Assembly: GCA_046727955.1 (NCBI GenBank)
Contig: JBKPDO010000281.1
Span: forward strand, 1-12,234
Direction of reading: 5' to 3'
Origin: DASVXQ01 sp046727955
GTDB lineage: Bacteria; Actinomycetota; CALGFH01
DNA: 12,234 nucleotides
This document shows, piece by piece, positions 1-6,782 of the stretch. How positions within the stretch are numbered: the stretch's first letter is position 1; every line of letters starts with the position of its first letter. Under the pieces are notes generated by a model. It did no database searches. It worked only from the letters and a program-made list of their open reading frames with translations, and was not told the origin of the DNA. The position numbers and the translations under genes were made by a program.

Positions 1-102
1 GACGACATCGTCGCGGCGGCCGAGCGTGGCATCCACCGCATCCGCCACACCCACCACCTACCGTTCTCGTTCTTGCGCTACTGCGGTCTGTCCCTATGGT
101 GA
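1..102 (+). CDS. C-terminal end of an unidentified protein (possibly a transposase)
   Basis: Frame 1 is open from the window edge to a TGA at 100-102 and gives 33 residues with a basic/aromatic tail ending LRYCGLSLW. The rest of the gene lies outside the window. I do not recognise the family with certainty. The His/Arg-rich stretch (RGIHRIRHTHHLPF) recalls the C-terminal tails of insertion-sequence transposases, and a gene here would separate rsmG from its usual upstream neighbours (jag, yidC), which fits an insertion. The transposase reading is inference only. A short chance frame is also possible. Confidence 0.4.
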   Translation, partial: DDIVAAAERGIHRIRHTHHLPFSFLRYCGLSLW

Positions 103-522
103 GCCAACAACTATGTCATTGGAAGGGGCGAGCTTCTTTTAGAAGGTCGCCGCGTGATCATACCCAACTGGCGATCCACAGAATTTGACGATTCCTCGCC
201 GCCGCCTGGCGATCTTCAGCGATCCGGCCCTGCTGTCAGTGCCGGTGTTCTAACAGCAACGCGATTGTCGCTTCTTCAGAGAGGTTCTCGCTGGGCATCG
301 AGACTCGGGGCTCTGCCTCAGATCGATGCGCACCGTCGAACGCTGAGAAACGGGGGGCGGATGAAGGAAATCGTTCCCGCCCAGCCTCTCGCCGCTTCGT
401 CAACGGAGGGTCTTTGGCTGTGGGTCCCGGGCCGCCAGCCCAACCCAAGAGGTATGAGAAGGCACTCCTCTTGTGTCCGCCCGCACCGCGCCGGCCGGAC
501 TGTCGAGAGCAGTCTTTCCTCG
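103..522. other. 420-bp stretch without a convincing gene
   Basis: The rsmG frame runs open back to a GTG at 154, but residues before about 523 (Ser/Arg/Pro-rich, with no RsmG-like pattern) do not resemble the family's N-terminus. The antisense frame at 236-823 looks like a shadow. I see no tRNA and no convincing promoter; the only hairpin is a weak 5-bp stem (CTTCT/AGAAG) near 134-146. It may be the rsmG leader plus remnants of a rearrangement junction after the upstream gene. Confidence 0.4.
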
Positions 523-1287
523 ATGTGTACGATCGTTGGGTCAACTCCGTCCGTTCGAGAGCGGCGCGATGACGCTCAGGAAGGCAATCTTCATCTCTTG
601 ATTCCCGATCCGAGGACGGAGGCGCTGCTCCGCGACCTCGAGCATGCATATCTAGGTGCTGTCGATCTCGGATTCCTCGGCCCCAACGAGGGTGAGCGCC
701 TGCGTCAGCGCCATATCGAGGACGCCCTCGGTCTTGCTGCCTTGCGTGCTCCCGCACCTGGGGAGCATTGGGTAGACCTTGGGTCGGGCGCTGGCCTCCC
801 CGGACTCCCACTCGCCGCCGCATTCAGAGACACAGCGTTCACGCTCGTGGATGCACAGCGCCGGAGGCTGGACTGGGTAATGGCGACAGCCACAAGGCTC
901 GGGATTGGGAACGTCCGGGTGATTCACCAGCGCCTCGAGGAGTACGGCCGAGGGGCGGGGCGAGAGCAATTCGACGTGGCGACAGCCAGAGCTCTCGGAT
1001 CCCTGCCAGTGGTCGCCGAGTTGGGCGTTCCGCTGCTGAAGGTGGGCGGCACCCTGATGATCTCCAGAGGCCAGCCAAGCAGTGAGGAGTTGCGTCGTTT
1101 GACAAGGGTTGGCGAGATTCTGGGCGCCGAGATCTCAGATGTTGTCCACAATCCCAGCTCCCCGATTGACCAGCTTGGCTCCGTGGTTATTATGGCGAAG
1201 ATCGCTGCGACCTCCCCTCGCTTCCCCCGGCGATCAGGCGTCCCGGCACGGAACCCGCTTGGCGAGCAGTGCCAGGCAGTGACGTGA
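523..1287 (+). CDS. rsmG: RsmG, 16S rRNA (guanine-527-N7)-methyltransferase
   Basis: RsmG (GidB) transfers a methyl group from S-adenosylmethionine to N7 of a 16S rRNA guanine in the 530 loop; its loss is known to give low-level streptomycin resistance. The AdoMet-binding Rossmann motif is clear (VDLGSGAGLPGLPLA, about residues 84-98), followed by LVDAQRRRLDW after the next strand, the FDVATARAL segment, and the typical basic tail PRFPRRSGVPARNPLG. From ATG 523 the protein is 254 aa, slightly longer than usual (about 200-240). A TTG at 598 with AGGAAGG 13 nt upstream would give 229 aa and also fits. The frame is open back to GTG 154, but that part is not family-like. Position just before parA-parB is the classic order. 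Identity is sure; the start is not. Confidence 0.9.
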   Translation: MCTIVGSTPSVRERRDDAQEGNLHLLIPDPRTEALLRDLEHAYLGAVDLGFLGPNEGERLRQRHIEDALGLAALRAPAPGEHWVDLGSGAGLPGLPLAAAFRDTAFTLVDAQRRRLDWVMATATRLGIGNVRVIHQRLEEYGRGAGREQFDVATARALGSLPVVAELGVPLLKVGGTLMISRGQPSSEELRRLTRVGEILGAEISDVVHNPSSPIDQLGSVVIMAKIAATSPRFPRRSGVPARNPLGEQCQAVT

Positions 1288-1525
1288 CGGGGTTCATTTC
1301 AGACAGATAGGACGCCGCGGCGGCTGGCTGCCGTAGGGATGGTGTTGAGAGTACTGCTGACCGAGCAGGCAGGGCTCCCCAGCGGGTAGCACGGTCTGCT
1401 CGCGGTCCACATTGATACCACGCGCTATGCCACAGTGTCGCTGGAGCAGTCAGCGAAGGGAGGCGAGACGCATCGCTCGGCAAGGCTCTAGAGAGCCCCT
1501 GACTCCATCGTCAGAGAAGTCAGGG
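1288..1525. other. rsmG-parA gap; alternative parA starts
   Basis: This is 238 bp between the rsmG stop and the preferred parA start. The parA frame is open through its second half, with a TTG at 1412 and an ATG at 1427, but neither has a Shine-Dalgarno sequence in front. I see no convincing promoter or hairpin. The stretch either holds the parA leader or codes for up to 38 more ParA residues. Confidence 0.35.
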
Positions 1526-4500
1526 GTGATCAGCCGACTGCTCCGTGCCATTGGCATCGGTCGGCGGGGCGAGGCCAAGCAGGCTAGCCGAACCAGTGAG
1601 CAGCCAGCCCAAATGGCCTCGGCGGGCGAGTTTTTCTCGAGCAGTGAAGCGAGCAGTCCCGGGCCCGACGGAACCAGGGAGCGCAACGCCGAGACGGCCA
1701 GTCCCGAGCCACGGTCGTCCGGTCGTGAGCCACGGTCGGCCGGTCAAGACCTCTCGTCATCCGACCCCATGATCACACCCTCACGCGCCGAGGGCGAGAC
1801 GACCGTATCCGATGGGGAGCGAACCGCGGCCGTGAATGAGATCGTCGGGGCTGATGGTGAGGGCACCCCAGCCGCCGGGAAGGTAACAGGCGCTGAAGAG
1901 GCCACGAGAGTCCCACCGGCGGCGAGCCGAGGCCGGGGCGGCCGGCGCGACCATGAGAGCAACGTGGAGCATCGCCGCGGCCAGGACGAGGATGCCTCAG
2001 TGCCGCCCGAGATCAAGGCTGACAACGGGTCAGGCGGCGTCGAGCCACTGAGCGCCAAAGTGCCCGCAGACGAGGCCACTGAGGCGGCCACTAACGCGGA
2101 CGCCCATCGCGGCGACGCGAAGCAGGGTAGAAGCGCCGATGGACATACGGCTGGCCCGTCCTCGGTGTTGAAGCCACTCGGTCAGCCCGTCAAGAGCCTG
2201 GGTGGTGGGGACCTATCGGAAGCAAACGGAGGCGGGGATTTCAGCGAGAGCGATGAACCCCGGAGACCTTCCTATACAGATGAGGAAGACTACGCCAGCG
2301 AGGGTGACCGTCAGCCGGGCTCTCACCTTCCTCTGAAGGGCCCGTCGACGATAGCGCCGTCCGACTCGACCGAGATGGAAGCATCCGCAATCGGTGGGGC
2401 GAGGCAATCTGGTGGTGGCAGTTCACTGCGGTCGGCTCGAATCGATGAGGGGTTGGAGAATAGCGATGACGAATCGTCGTCGGTGAGTTCGACGCGGGAT
2501 CAGGATTCGACTGAACAGCAGAGGGCCACGCTCGTTACGTCCACGGACGAGCCCACGACGGCCTCGGCCGAGGCTACCGGCGCTTCCCCATCTCGATCCG
2601 ATGGCGCGGCTGAAAACGAACAGCCAGGCACCTCCTCGGTGGGCTCTGTGGAACGCGGGACAGCAACGGGACCCACTAGCAAGACGAGTTCGGAAGCGAG
2701 CATGACGGATGTCGTGACGAGCAATGACAAGCTCCCGAACTCCAGCTCAGGTGCCGCCCGAACCACGGGCGGCCGGGCGCAGCAGGGCAAGCAGAGCGCG
2801 AGAGGGTCTCGGAAGCGCGGGGCGAACAGATCCCCTGCGACACAGGCAACGGCAGACAACACGATGGCCTCCAGCGCGAGGCCGCCTGGAGAGCCGGACC
2901 AGGCAGCGGCTGCTCCGGTGAGCGGGCGGCCCGTACCTGGCGAGCGCGCAGTAGGCGAAAGCGCGACCGGATCCTCCGATGCTTCTGACCCGACCACGAG
3001 CGACGCTCCGAGTCCCGGCGCGATGGTAGGCGAGGCTTCCAGCGTCAGCAGGCGCTCGCGGGCCAGACCGCCCGGCACGCCCTTCGAGGGGGCGACTGCC
3101 GGTGATGCGGTAGGGCTTTCGGAGCAGGCTGAAGACCCAGGGGAGACCGACCCGCGAAACCGACCCGCTGATCCGGTTGGGGAGCGCGGCAGGTCGGAGG
3201 AGGCTCCACCGGGTCTTGAGCCAGGCGTGAGAGCGATCGCGATGGCATTGAGAGCACCTGCATCGCGGCCTCGAGAGAGTCCATCGGCTACCGGGAAGAC
3301 CGGGGTGGATGCCGGAACTGTATCAGCGGCAGCCGACGACGCACTCAGAACAAACACGGCTCATCGTACGACTGAGACTAGCGCTGCCGGGCCGCAAGAC
3401 GAGAACATATCGCCCGCGCGGACTACGTCTGAGCTTGGGCAAGCAAGCGTTGCTCCTAGGACGACCGGCCCGCGGCGGCAATCCATTGTTTCACGTGAAA
3501 CAGTGGGAATCGGAGAGGCACCCGATCGGGTTGGCGAGGACGAAGTCATGGAGGACGAAGCAGCCATCGCCGTTCGCGAAGCGGCGCTTCGGGCAGCAGC
3601 CCAAGTGAGTGGCACTTCGGAGGCGGGGCAGCGAGATGGAGCTGCCATGGATTCCAAGGGTCATGTTTCACGTGAAACATTGCCGAGCAAGGCGAACGTC
3701 TATGAGGGAGAGGTCCAGTCGGGGATGGCGGCCGGACCTACAAGGGCGGGGGCCGAGACTTCGCATGGAGTAGACAACGACCAGGCAGCTCGTGATGCGC
3801 GGGTGACCTTCCGGATCGCTCGGGGTGGCTACAGCCGATTCGCTGTCGCTGTCGCCAACCAGAAGGGCGGGGTTGGGAAGTCGACAACCGCGGTCAACCT
3901 CGGTGCCTACCTCGCCCTTGCCGGCGCACGAGTTCTGGTGGTCGACCTGGACCCGCAAGGAAACGCATCAACAGGGCTCGGGCTGAATCATCGACGTATC
4001 GAACCTTCGGTCTACGACGTGCTTACAGGAGAAGCCGACGCCGCAAGTGCTATCAGGCAGACAGCTGTAGGAAACCTCGATGTACTTCCAAGCACCATCG
4101 ACCTGGCTGGCGCGGAGGTGGAGCTGGTCAACGCGCTTTCCCGTGAGACGCGACTTCGTCAGGCCCTTGGCGCCGTCAGATACGGCTACGACTTGGTATT
4201 CATTGATTGTCCCCCGTCGCTCGGCCTCCTCACGGTGAACGCTCTTGCGGCCGCCGATGAGCTGTTGATCCCGATCCAGTGCGAGTACTACGCCCTGGAA
4301 GGGCTTGGTCAGCTTCTGCGCAACGTGGACCTCGTCCGCGTCAACCTGAACCCAGGGCTCCACATCGGAGGCATTGTGCTGACCATGTATGACGGTCGGA
4401 CTCGGCTCGCTGAGCAGGTTGTGCAAGAGGTCCGGAAGCACTTTTCCGACCTGGTGTACCAAACGGTTGTGCCACGGAGCGTTCGTCTTTCCGAGGCACC

Positions 4501-4627
4501 CGGATATGGCGTTCCGATCGCCCTCTACGATCCGCTCTCACGTGGAGGCATCGCCTACCGTGACCTTGCGTTTGAGCTTGCGGACCGAACTGGCCTACTC
4601 GCGCCTACTCAAGAAGGAGCTAGCTGA
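1526..4627 (+). CDS. parA: ParA chromosome-partitioning ATPase with a giant disordered N-terminal extension
   Basis: ParA (Soj) is a deviant-Walker ATPase that dimerises on nucleoid DNA with ATP and is released by ParB, driving origin segregation. The last ~260 residues are a complete ParA: deviant Walker A KGGVGKST (about 780-787), DLDPQGN (807-813), Walker B FIDCPPS (892-898), then MYDGRTRLAEQV and VPRSVRLSEAPGYG. Before it lie ~730-770 residues very rich in Ser, Ala, Gly, Glu, Thr, Arg and Pro with few hydrophobics, predicted disordered. Normal actinobacterial ParAs are roughly 300-350 aa; this is 1033 aa. GTG 1526 is chosen because GAGAAG lies 7 nt upstream and it opens an amphipathic segment (ISRLLRAIGIGRRGE). 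TTG 1412 or ATG 1427 are alternatives. An internal ATG at 3647 with GGAG upstream would give a normal-sized 326-aa ParA. The stop shares one base with the parB start. Confidence 0.88.
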   Translation: MISRLLRAIGIGRRGEAKQASRTSEQPAQMASAGEFFSSSEASSPGPDGTRERNAETASPEPRSSGREPRSAGQDLSSSDPMITPSRAEGETTVSDGERTAAVNEIVGADGEGTPAAGKVTGAEEATRVPPAASRGRGGRRDHESNVEHRRGQDEDASVPPEIKADNGSGGVEPLSAKVPADEATEAATNADAHRGDAKQGRSADGHTAGPSSVLKPLGQPVKSLGGGDLSEANGGGDFSESDEPRRPSYTDEEDYASEGDRQPGSHLPLKGPSTIAPSDSTEMEASAIGGARQSGGGSSLRSARIDEGLENSDDESSSVSSTRDQDSTEQQRATLVTSTDEPTTASAEATGASPSRSDGAAENEQPGTSSVGSVERGTATGPTSKTSSEASMTDVVTSNDKLPNSSSGAARTTGGRAQQGKQSARGSRKRGANRSPATQATADNTMASSARPPGEPDQAAAAPVSGRPVPGERAVGESATGSSDASDPTTSDAPSPGAMVGEASSVSRRSRARPPGTPFEGATAGDAVGLSEQAEDPGETDPRNRPADPVGERGRSEEAPPGLEPGVRAIAMALRAPASRPRESPSATGKTGVDAGTVSAAADDALRTNTAHRTTETSAAGPQDENISPARTTSELGQASVAPRTTGPRRQSIVSRETVGIGEAPDRVGEDEVMEDEAAIAVREAALRAAAQVSGTSEAGQRDGAAMDSKGHVSRETLPSKANVYEGEVQSGMAAGPTRAGAETSHGVDNDQAARDARVTFRIARGGYSRFAVAVANQKGGVGKSTTAVNLGAYLALAGARVLVVDLDPQGNASTGLGLNHRRIEPSVYDVLTGEADAASAIRQTAVGNLDVLPSTIDLAGAEVELVNALSRETRLRQALGAVRYGYDLVFIDCPPSLGLLTVNALAAADELLIPIQCEYYALEGLGQLLRNVDLVRVNLNPGLHIGGIVLTMYDGRTRLAEQVVQEVRKHFSDLVYQTVVPRSVRLSEAPGYGVPIALYDPLSRGGIAYRDLAFELADRTGLLAPTQEGAS
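3487..3502. promoter_or_regulatory. parS: parS site 1 (perfect 16-bp palindrome)
   Basis: TGTTTCACGTGAAACA is the canonical bacterial parS sequence, read directly and with no mismatch. ParB binds it as a dimer, and parS is known to catalyse the ParB CTP-clamp. It lies inside the parA reading frame and encodes Val-Ser-Arg-Glu-Thr of the disordered linker. Confidence 0.96.
3647..3649 (+). other. Possible internal parA start (short ParA)
   Basis: This in-frame ATG is preceded by GATGGAG with the purines about 7-8 nt upstream, a good Shine-Dalgarno. Initiation here gives a 326-aa protein, the normal size of an actinobacterial ParA, starting MDSKGHVSRET. It is either an alternative start producing a short isoform or the only true start. 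Confidence 0.35.
3664..3679. promoter_or_regulatory. parS: parS site 2 (perfect 16-bp palindrome)
   Basis: A second exact TGTTTCACGTGAAACA, 177 bp after the first and in the same codon phase, again encoding Val-Ser-Arg-Glu-Thr. It lies just upstream of the ATPase-domain coding region and within the first codons after the possible internal start at 3647. Confidence 0.96.
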
Positions 4628-5772
4628 TGCGACGCCGAGGTGGCCTTGGTCGTGGACTCGAGGCACTGATTCCCAGCGGCCCTCAAGCCGATGGCGACCA
4701 ATCGCCGGGCGGGGAGGAAGGCGGAGAGCCTGGTGGCGGATTGCACTCCGGCGTGCTGACCAAGGGTCCGCTCGCGGGTTCTTCGTTCATCGAAATACCC
4801 ATCGACCGAGTCGACCCGAACCCACGGCAACCACGCGGCACGTTTGACGAGGAATCGCTCCAAGAGCTCGCTACCAGCATCGAAGCCGTCGGGGTCCTGC
4901 AACCCATCGTAGTCCGCCCGCAGGAGGATCGATTCCAGATCGTCATGGGGGAGCGCAGGCTTCGGGCGGCGGAACTCGCCGGGCTAACTGCGATCCCTGC
5001 GATCGTGCGGATCACAGAGGAAGACCACCTCCTACGGGATGCGCTGATCGAGAACATCCATCGTGAAGACTTGAATCCCCTAGAGGAAGCTGCCGCCTAC
5101 CAACAGCTTCTGGCGGACTTCGGCGTGACCCATGAGGAACTCGCGTCGAGGCTTGGGCGGAGCCGTTCTGCGATCACCAATTCGATCCGCCTGCTGCGGT
5201 TGGCGCCGAGTGTGCAGCGGCGGATCGCCGCAGACACGCTGTCCGCTGGTCATGCTCGAGCGGTCGCCAAGCTGACAAAGCATCACCAGCAAGAGCGACT
5301 GGCCGATCGCATCGTCGCCGAGGGTCTGACAGTCCGCCAAGCCGAGGAGCTTGCCAGCCGAATCGCCGGATTGGACGAGGGCATGGCGGAGCCCGGTGCA
5401 GAGCGCTCTTCTCGCCCCCGGCCAGTTCCTCAGGCACCTGGCGTCACCGAACTCGCTGAGCGACTCTCGGATCGGCTCGATACGCGGGTCCGGGTCCAGA
5501 TTGGCAAACGCAAGGGCAAGGTGTTGATCGAGTTCGCAACACTCGATGATCTTCAGCGGATATGTGACGCAATCGGGTTGGGAGTAGATCCGGACGTAGT
5601 GGAGACGACGGCGAGGGGGGAATCGGCCGAGCCAGCGAACCCGATCCCGGCCGAATTGCCTGGCGAGCAAGCGAGTTCACGCTCGGTGAGTCCGTTGACT
5701 GCTGCCACCTCAACAGGTGGCGTCGCAAACTTGACGACTCCTGCGATGGGACTACCGATACCGCCGAGTTGA
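4627..5772 (+). CDS. parB: ParB chromosome-partitioning protein (parS-binding CTPase)
   Basis: ParB (Spo0J) loads at parS, hydrolyses CTP, spreads as a sliding clamp and stimulates ParA. The order is canonical: N-terminal ParA-contact motif RGGLGRGLEALIP (4-16), a flexible linker, the ParB/Srx domain with GERRLRAAE (108-116) and ENIHREDLNPLEEA (142-155), a helix-turn-helix around 167-190 (THEELASRLGRSRSAITNSI), SAGHARA (206-212), and a C-terminal dimerisation domain (about 272-322). A further ~58-residue Pro/Ser/Ala-rich tail follows, longer than usual, at 381 aa in total. ATG overlaps the parA TGA by one base, and AAGGAG 7 nt upstream supports this start. The gene is expected to be co-translated with parA and to act on the two parS sites in parA. 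Confidence 0.96.
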   Translation: MRRRGGLGRGLEALIPSGPQADGDQSPGGEEGGEPGGGLHSGVLTKGPLAGSSFIEIPIDRVDPNPRQPRGTFDEESLQELATSIEAVGVLQPIVVRPQEDRFQIVMGERRLRAAELAGLTAIPAIVRITEEDHLLRDALIENIHREDLNPLEEAAAYQQLLADFGVTHEELASRLGRSRSAITNSIRLLRLAPSVQRRIAADTLSAGHARAVAKLTKHHQQERLADRIVAEGLTVRQAEELASRIAGLDEGMAEPGAERSSRPRPVPQAPGVTELAERLSDRLDTRVRVQIGKRKGKVLIEFATLDDLQRICDAIGLGVDPDVVETTARGESAEPANPIPAELPGEQASSRSVSPLTAATSTGGVANLTTPAMGLPIPPS

Positions 5773-5779
5773 GCGGCGG
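5761..5779 (+). terminator. Weak hairpin at the parB 3' end
   Basis: CCGCCG (5761-5766) pairs with CGGCGG (5774-5779) across a 7-nt loop that contains the parB stop. There is no T-tract. A second weak inverted repeat (AGTCGG 5791-5796 / CCGACT 5818-5823) lies in the same gap between convergent parB and the ligase gene. Either could help end transcription, but the support is slight. Confidence 0.25.
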
Positions 5780-5834
5780 GCCGTGGGGTTAGTCGGTTCG
5801 AGGCCACCATTCCCGACCCGACTCGACGCTGGGA

Positions 5835-6782
5835 TCAGCGCGGGTGACGGGCGATGGCGCGGTTCGTGAGATGGACGGCGAGGTCGGCGAACGAGACGCC
5901 GGCCGCGTCAGCCGCCATCGGCACCAGGCTAGTGCTGGTGAGGCCGGGCCCGGTATTCACCTCGAGAACCCAGCAAACGCCGTCCGGGTCGAGGATGGCA
6001 TCTGCCCTCGACAGATCACGGCAGCCAAGGGCGAGGTGCGCAGACTTCGCAGTCTCGAAGCACCTCGCAGCGCGGGCAGGGTCCAGCTCTGCCGGCACGC
6101 GAAAGTCGACGGCACCATGCGTGTAGCGGGCGGCGAAGTCGTACCAGCCTTCCTTCGGACGGATCTCGACTGCTGGCAGTGGCGCGAGCCCGTCGACCAC
6201 CGACAGCGCCAGCTCGGTTCCTGCCACGTAGCGCTCGAGCAGGACAGTGTCGTCGTAGCCGAACGAGCTCATCAGGGCTGCTGGGAGCTGGTCGGCACGG
6301 TCGACCAGTCGGACACCGAGCGCTGAGCCGCCTCGGTTGGGCTTGACGACAAGCGGCAAGCCGAGTTCGTCCATCGCGCGGTCCAGCAGCGCACCCATGC
6401 CGAGCTCCCGCAGAGCGCCTTCAGCCACCGGGATGGCGGGGGGCACCGAGATACCCGCCCTGGCCAGCACCGACTTGGCCGCCAGCTTGTCGAAGGCGAG
6501 CCTGCTGGCGTCGAAGGTGGAGCCCGTATACGGGAGCCCGAGCAACTCCAGCAGAGCTGCTACTGTCCCGTCCTCTCCGAAGCGGCCGTGCAGGGCAACG
6601 AAGGCTGCGTCGAACCCACCTGCGCGTAGAGACTCTACGAGCTGGTCATCCGCGTCGAGCTCCGCTACCCCGTAACTCCGCTCGCGCAGCGCGTCCGCGA
6701 CTCGCCGTCCTGAGCGCAGAGAAACCTCACGTTCGAATGACAAACCCCCGGCGATGACCGCGATCGAACACTCGAAGCTCAC
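5835..6782 (-). CDS. ddl: D-alanine--D-alanine ligase
   Basis: This ATP-grasp enzyme joins two D-alanines using ATP to make the dipeptide of peptidoglycan precursors in the cytoplasm. Visible motifs are GGLSFEREVSL (12-22, substrate Glu), HGRFGEDGTVAALLE (65-79), VVKPNRGGSALGV (145-157, ATP-binding Lys and Ser loop), YDFAARY (214-220) and EVNTGPGLTSTSLVP (274-288, Mg-binding Glu/Asn and substrate loop). The length of 315 aa is typical. I choose the GTG at 6782 rather than the ATG at 6797: GGGGAGG lies 6 nt upstream, and the GTG overlaps the upstream gene's stop as GTGA, implying translational coupling. In the GGSALGV loop the usual GSS pair is replaced. This is seen in short actinobacterial Ddl homologues as I recall, so a related D-amino-acid ligase specificity is possible. 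It is convergent with parB. Confidence 0.9.
   Translation of the reverse strand: MSFECSIAVIAGGLSFEREVSLRSGRRVADALRERSYGVAELDADDQLVESLRAGGFDAAFVALHGRFGEDGTVAALLELLGLPYTGSTFDASRLAFDKLAAKSVLARAGISVPPAIPVAEGALRELGMGALLDRAMDELGLPLVVKPNRGGSALGVRLVDRADQLPAALMSSFGYDDTVLLERYVAGTELALSVVDGLAPLPAVEIRPKEGWYDFAARYTHGAVDFRVPAELDPARAARCFETAKSAHLALGCRDLSRADAILDPDGVCWVLEVNTGPGLTSTSLVPMAADAAGVSFADLAVHLTNRAIARHPR

Noticed and set aside
1142..1150. TTGTCCACA, an actinobacterial-type DnaA box
   Set aside because: It is a single box inside rsmG with no cluster, no AT-rich region and no dnaA nearby; not evidence of an origin.
2500..3357. 285-codon open frame on the minus strand opposite parA
   Set aside because: It is antisense to the continuous ParA frame, has no recognisable domain, and long shadow frames are common in GC-rich coding DNA.
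3506..3532. GGAAT-N19-GTT motif inside parA
   Set aside because: It matches the sigma-R pattern, but about one such hit per window is expected by chance, and it lies in coding sequence of a gene not known to be redox-controlled. It could only matter if the 3647 start has its own promoter.
4137..4153. parS-like CTTTCCCGTGAGACG in parA
   Set aside because: It has several mismatches to the 16-bp consensus and encodes the Leu-Ser-Arg-Glu-Thr segment conserved in ParA proteins, so protein constraint explains it.
5791..5823. GGTTCGA, resembling a tRNA T-loop, in the parB-ddl gap
   Set aside because: No acceptor, D or anticodon stems can be built around it.
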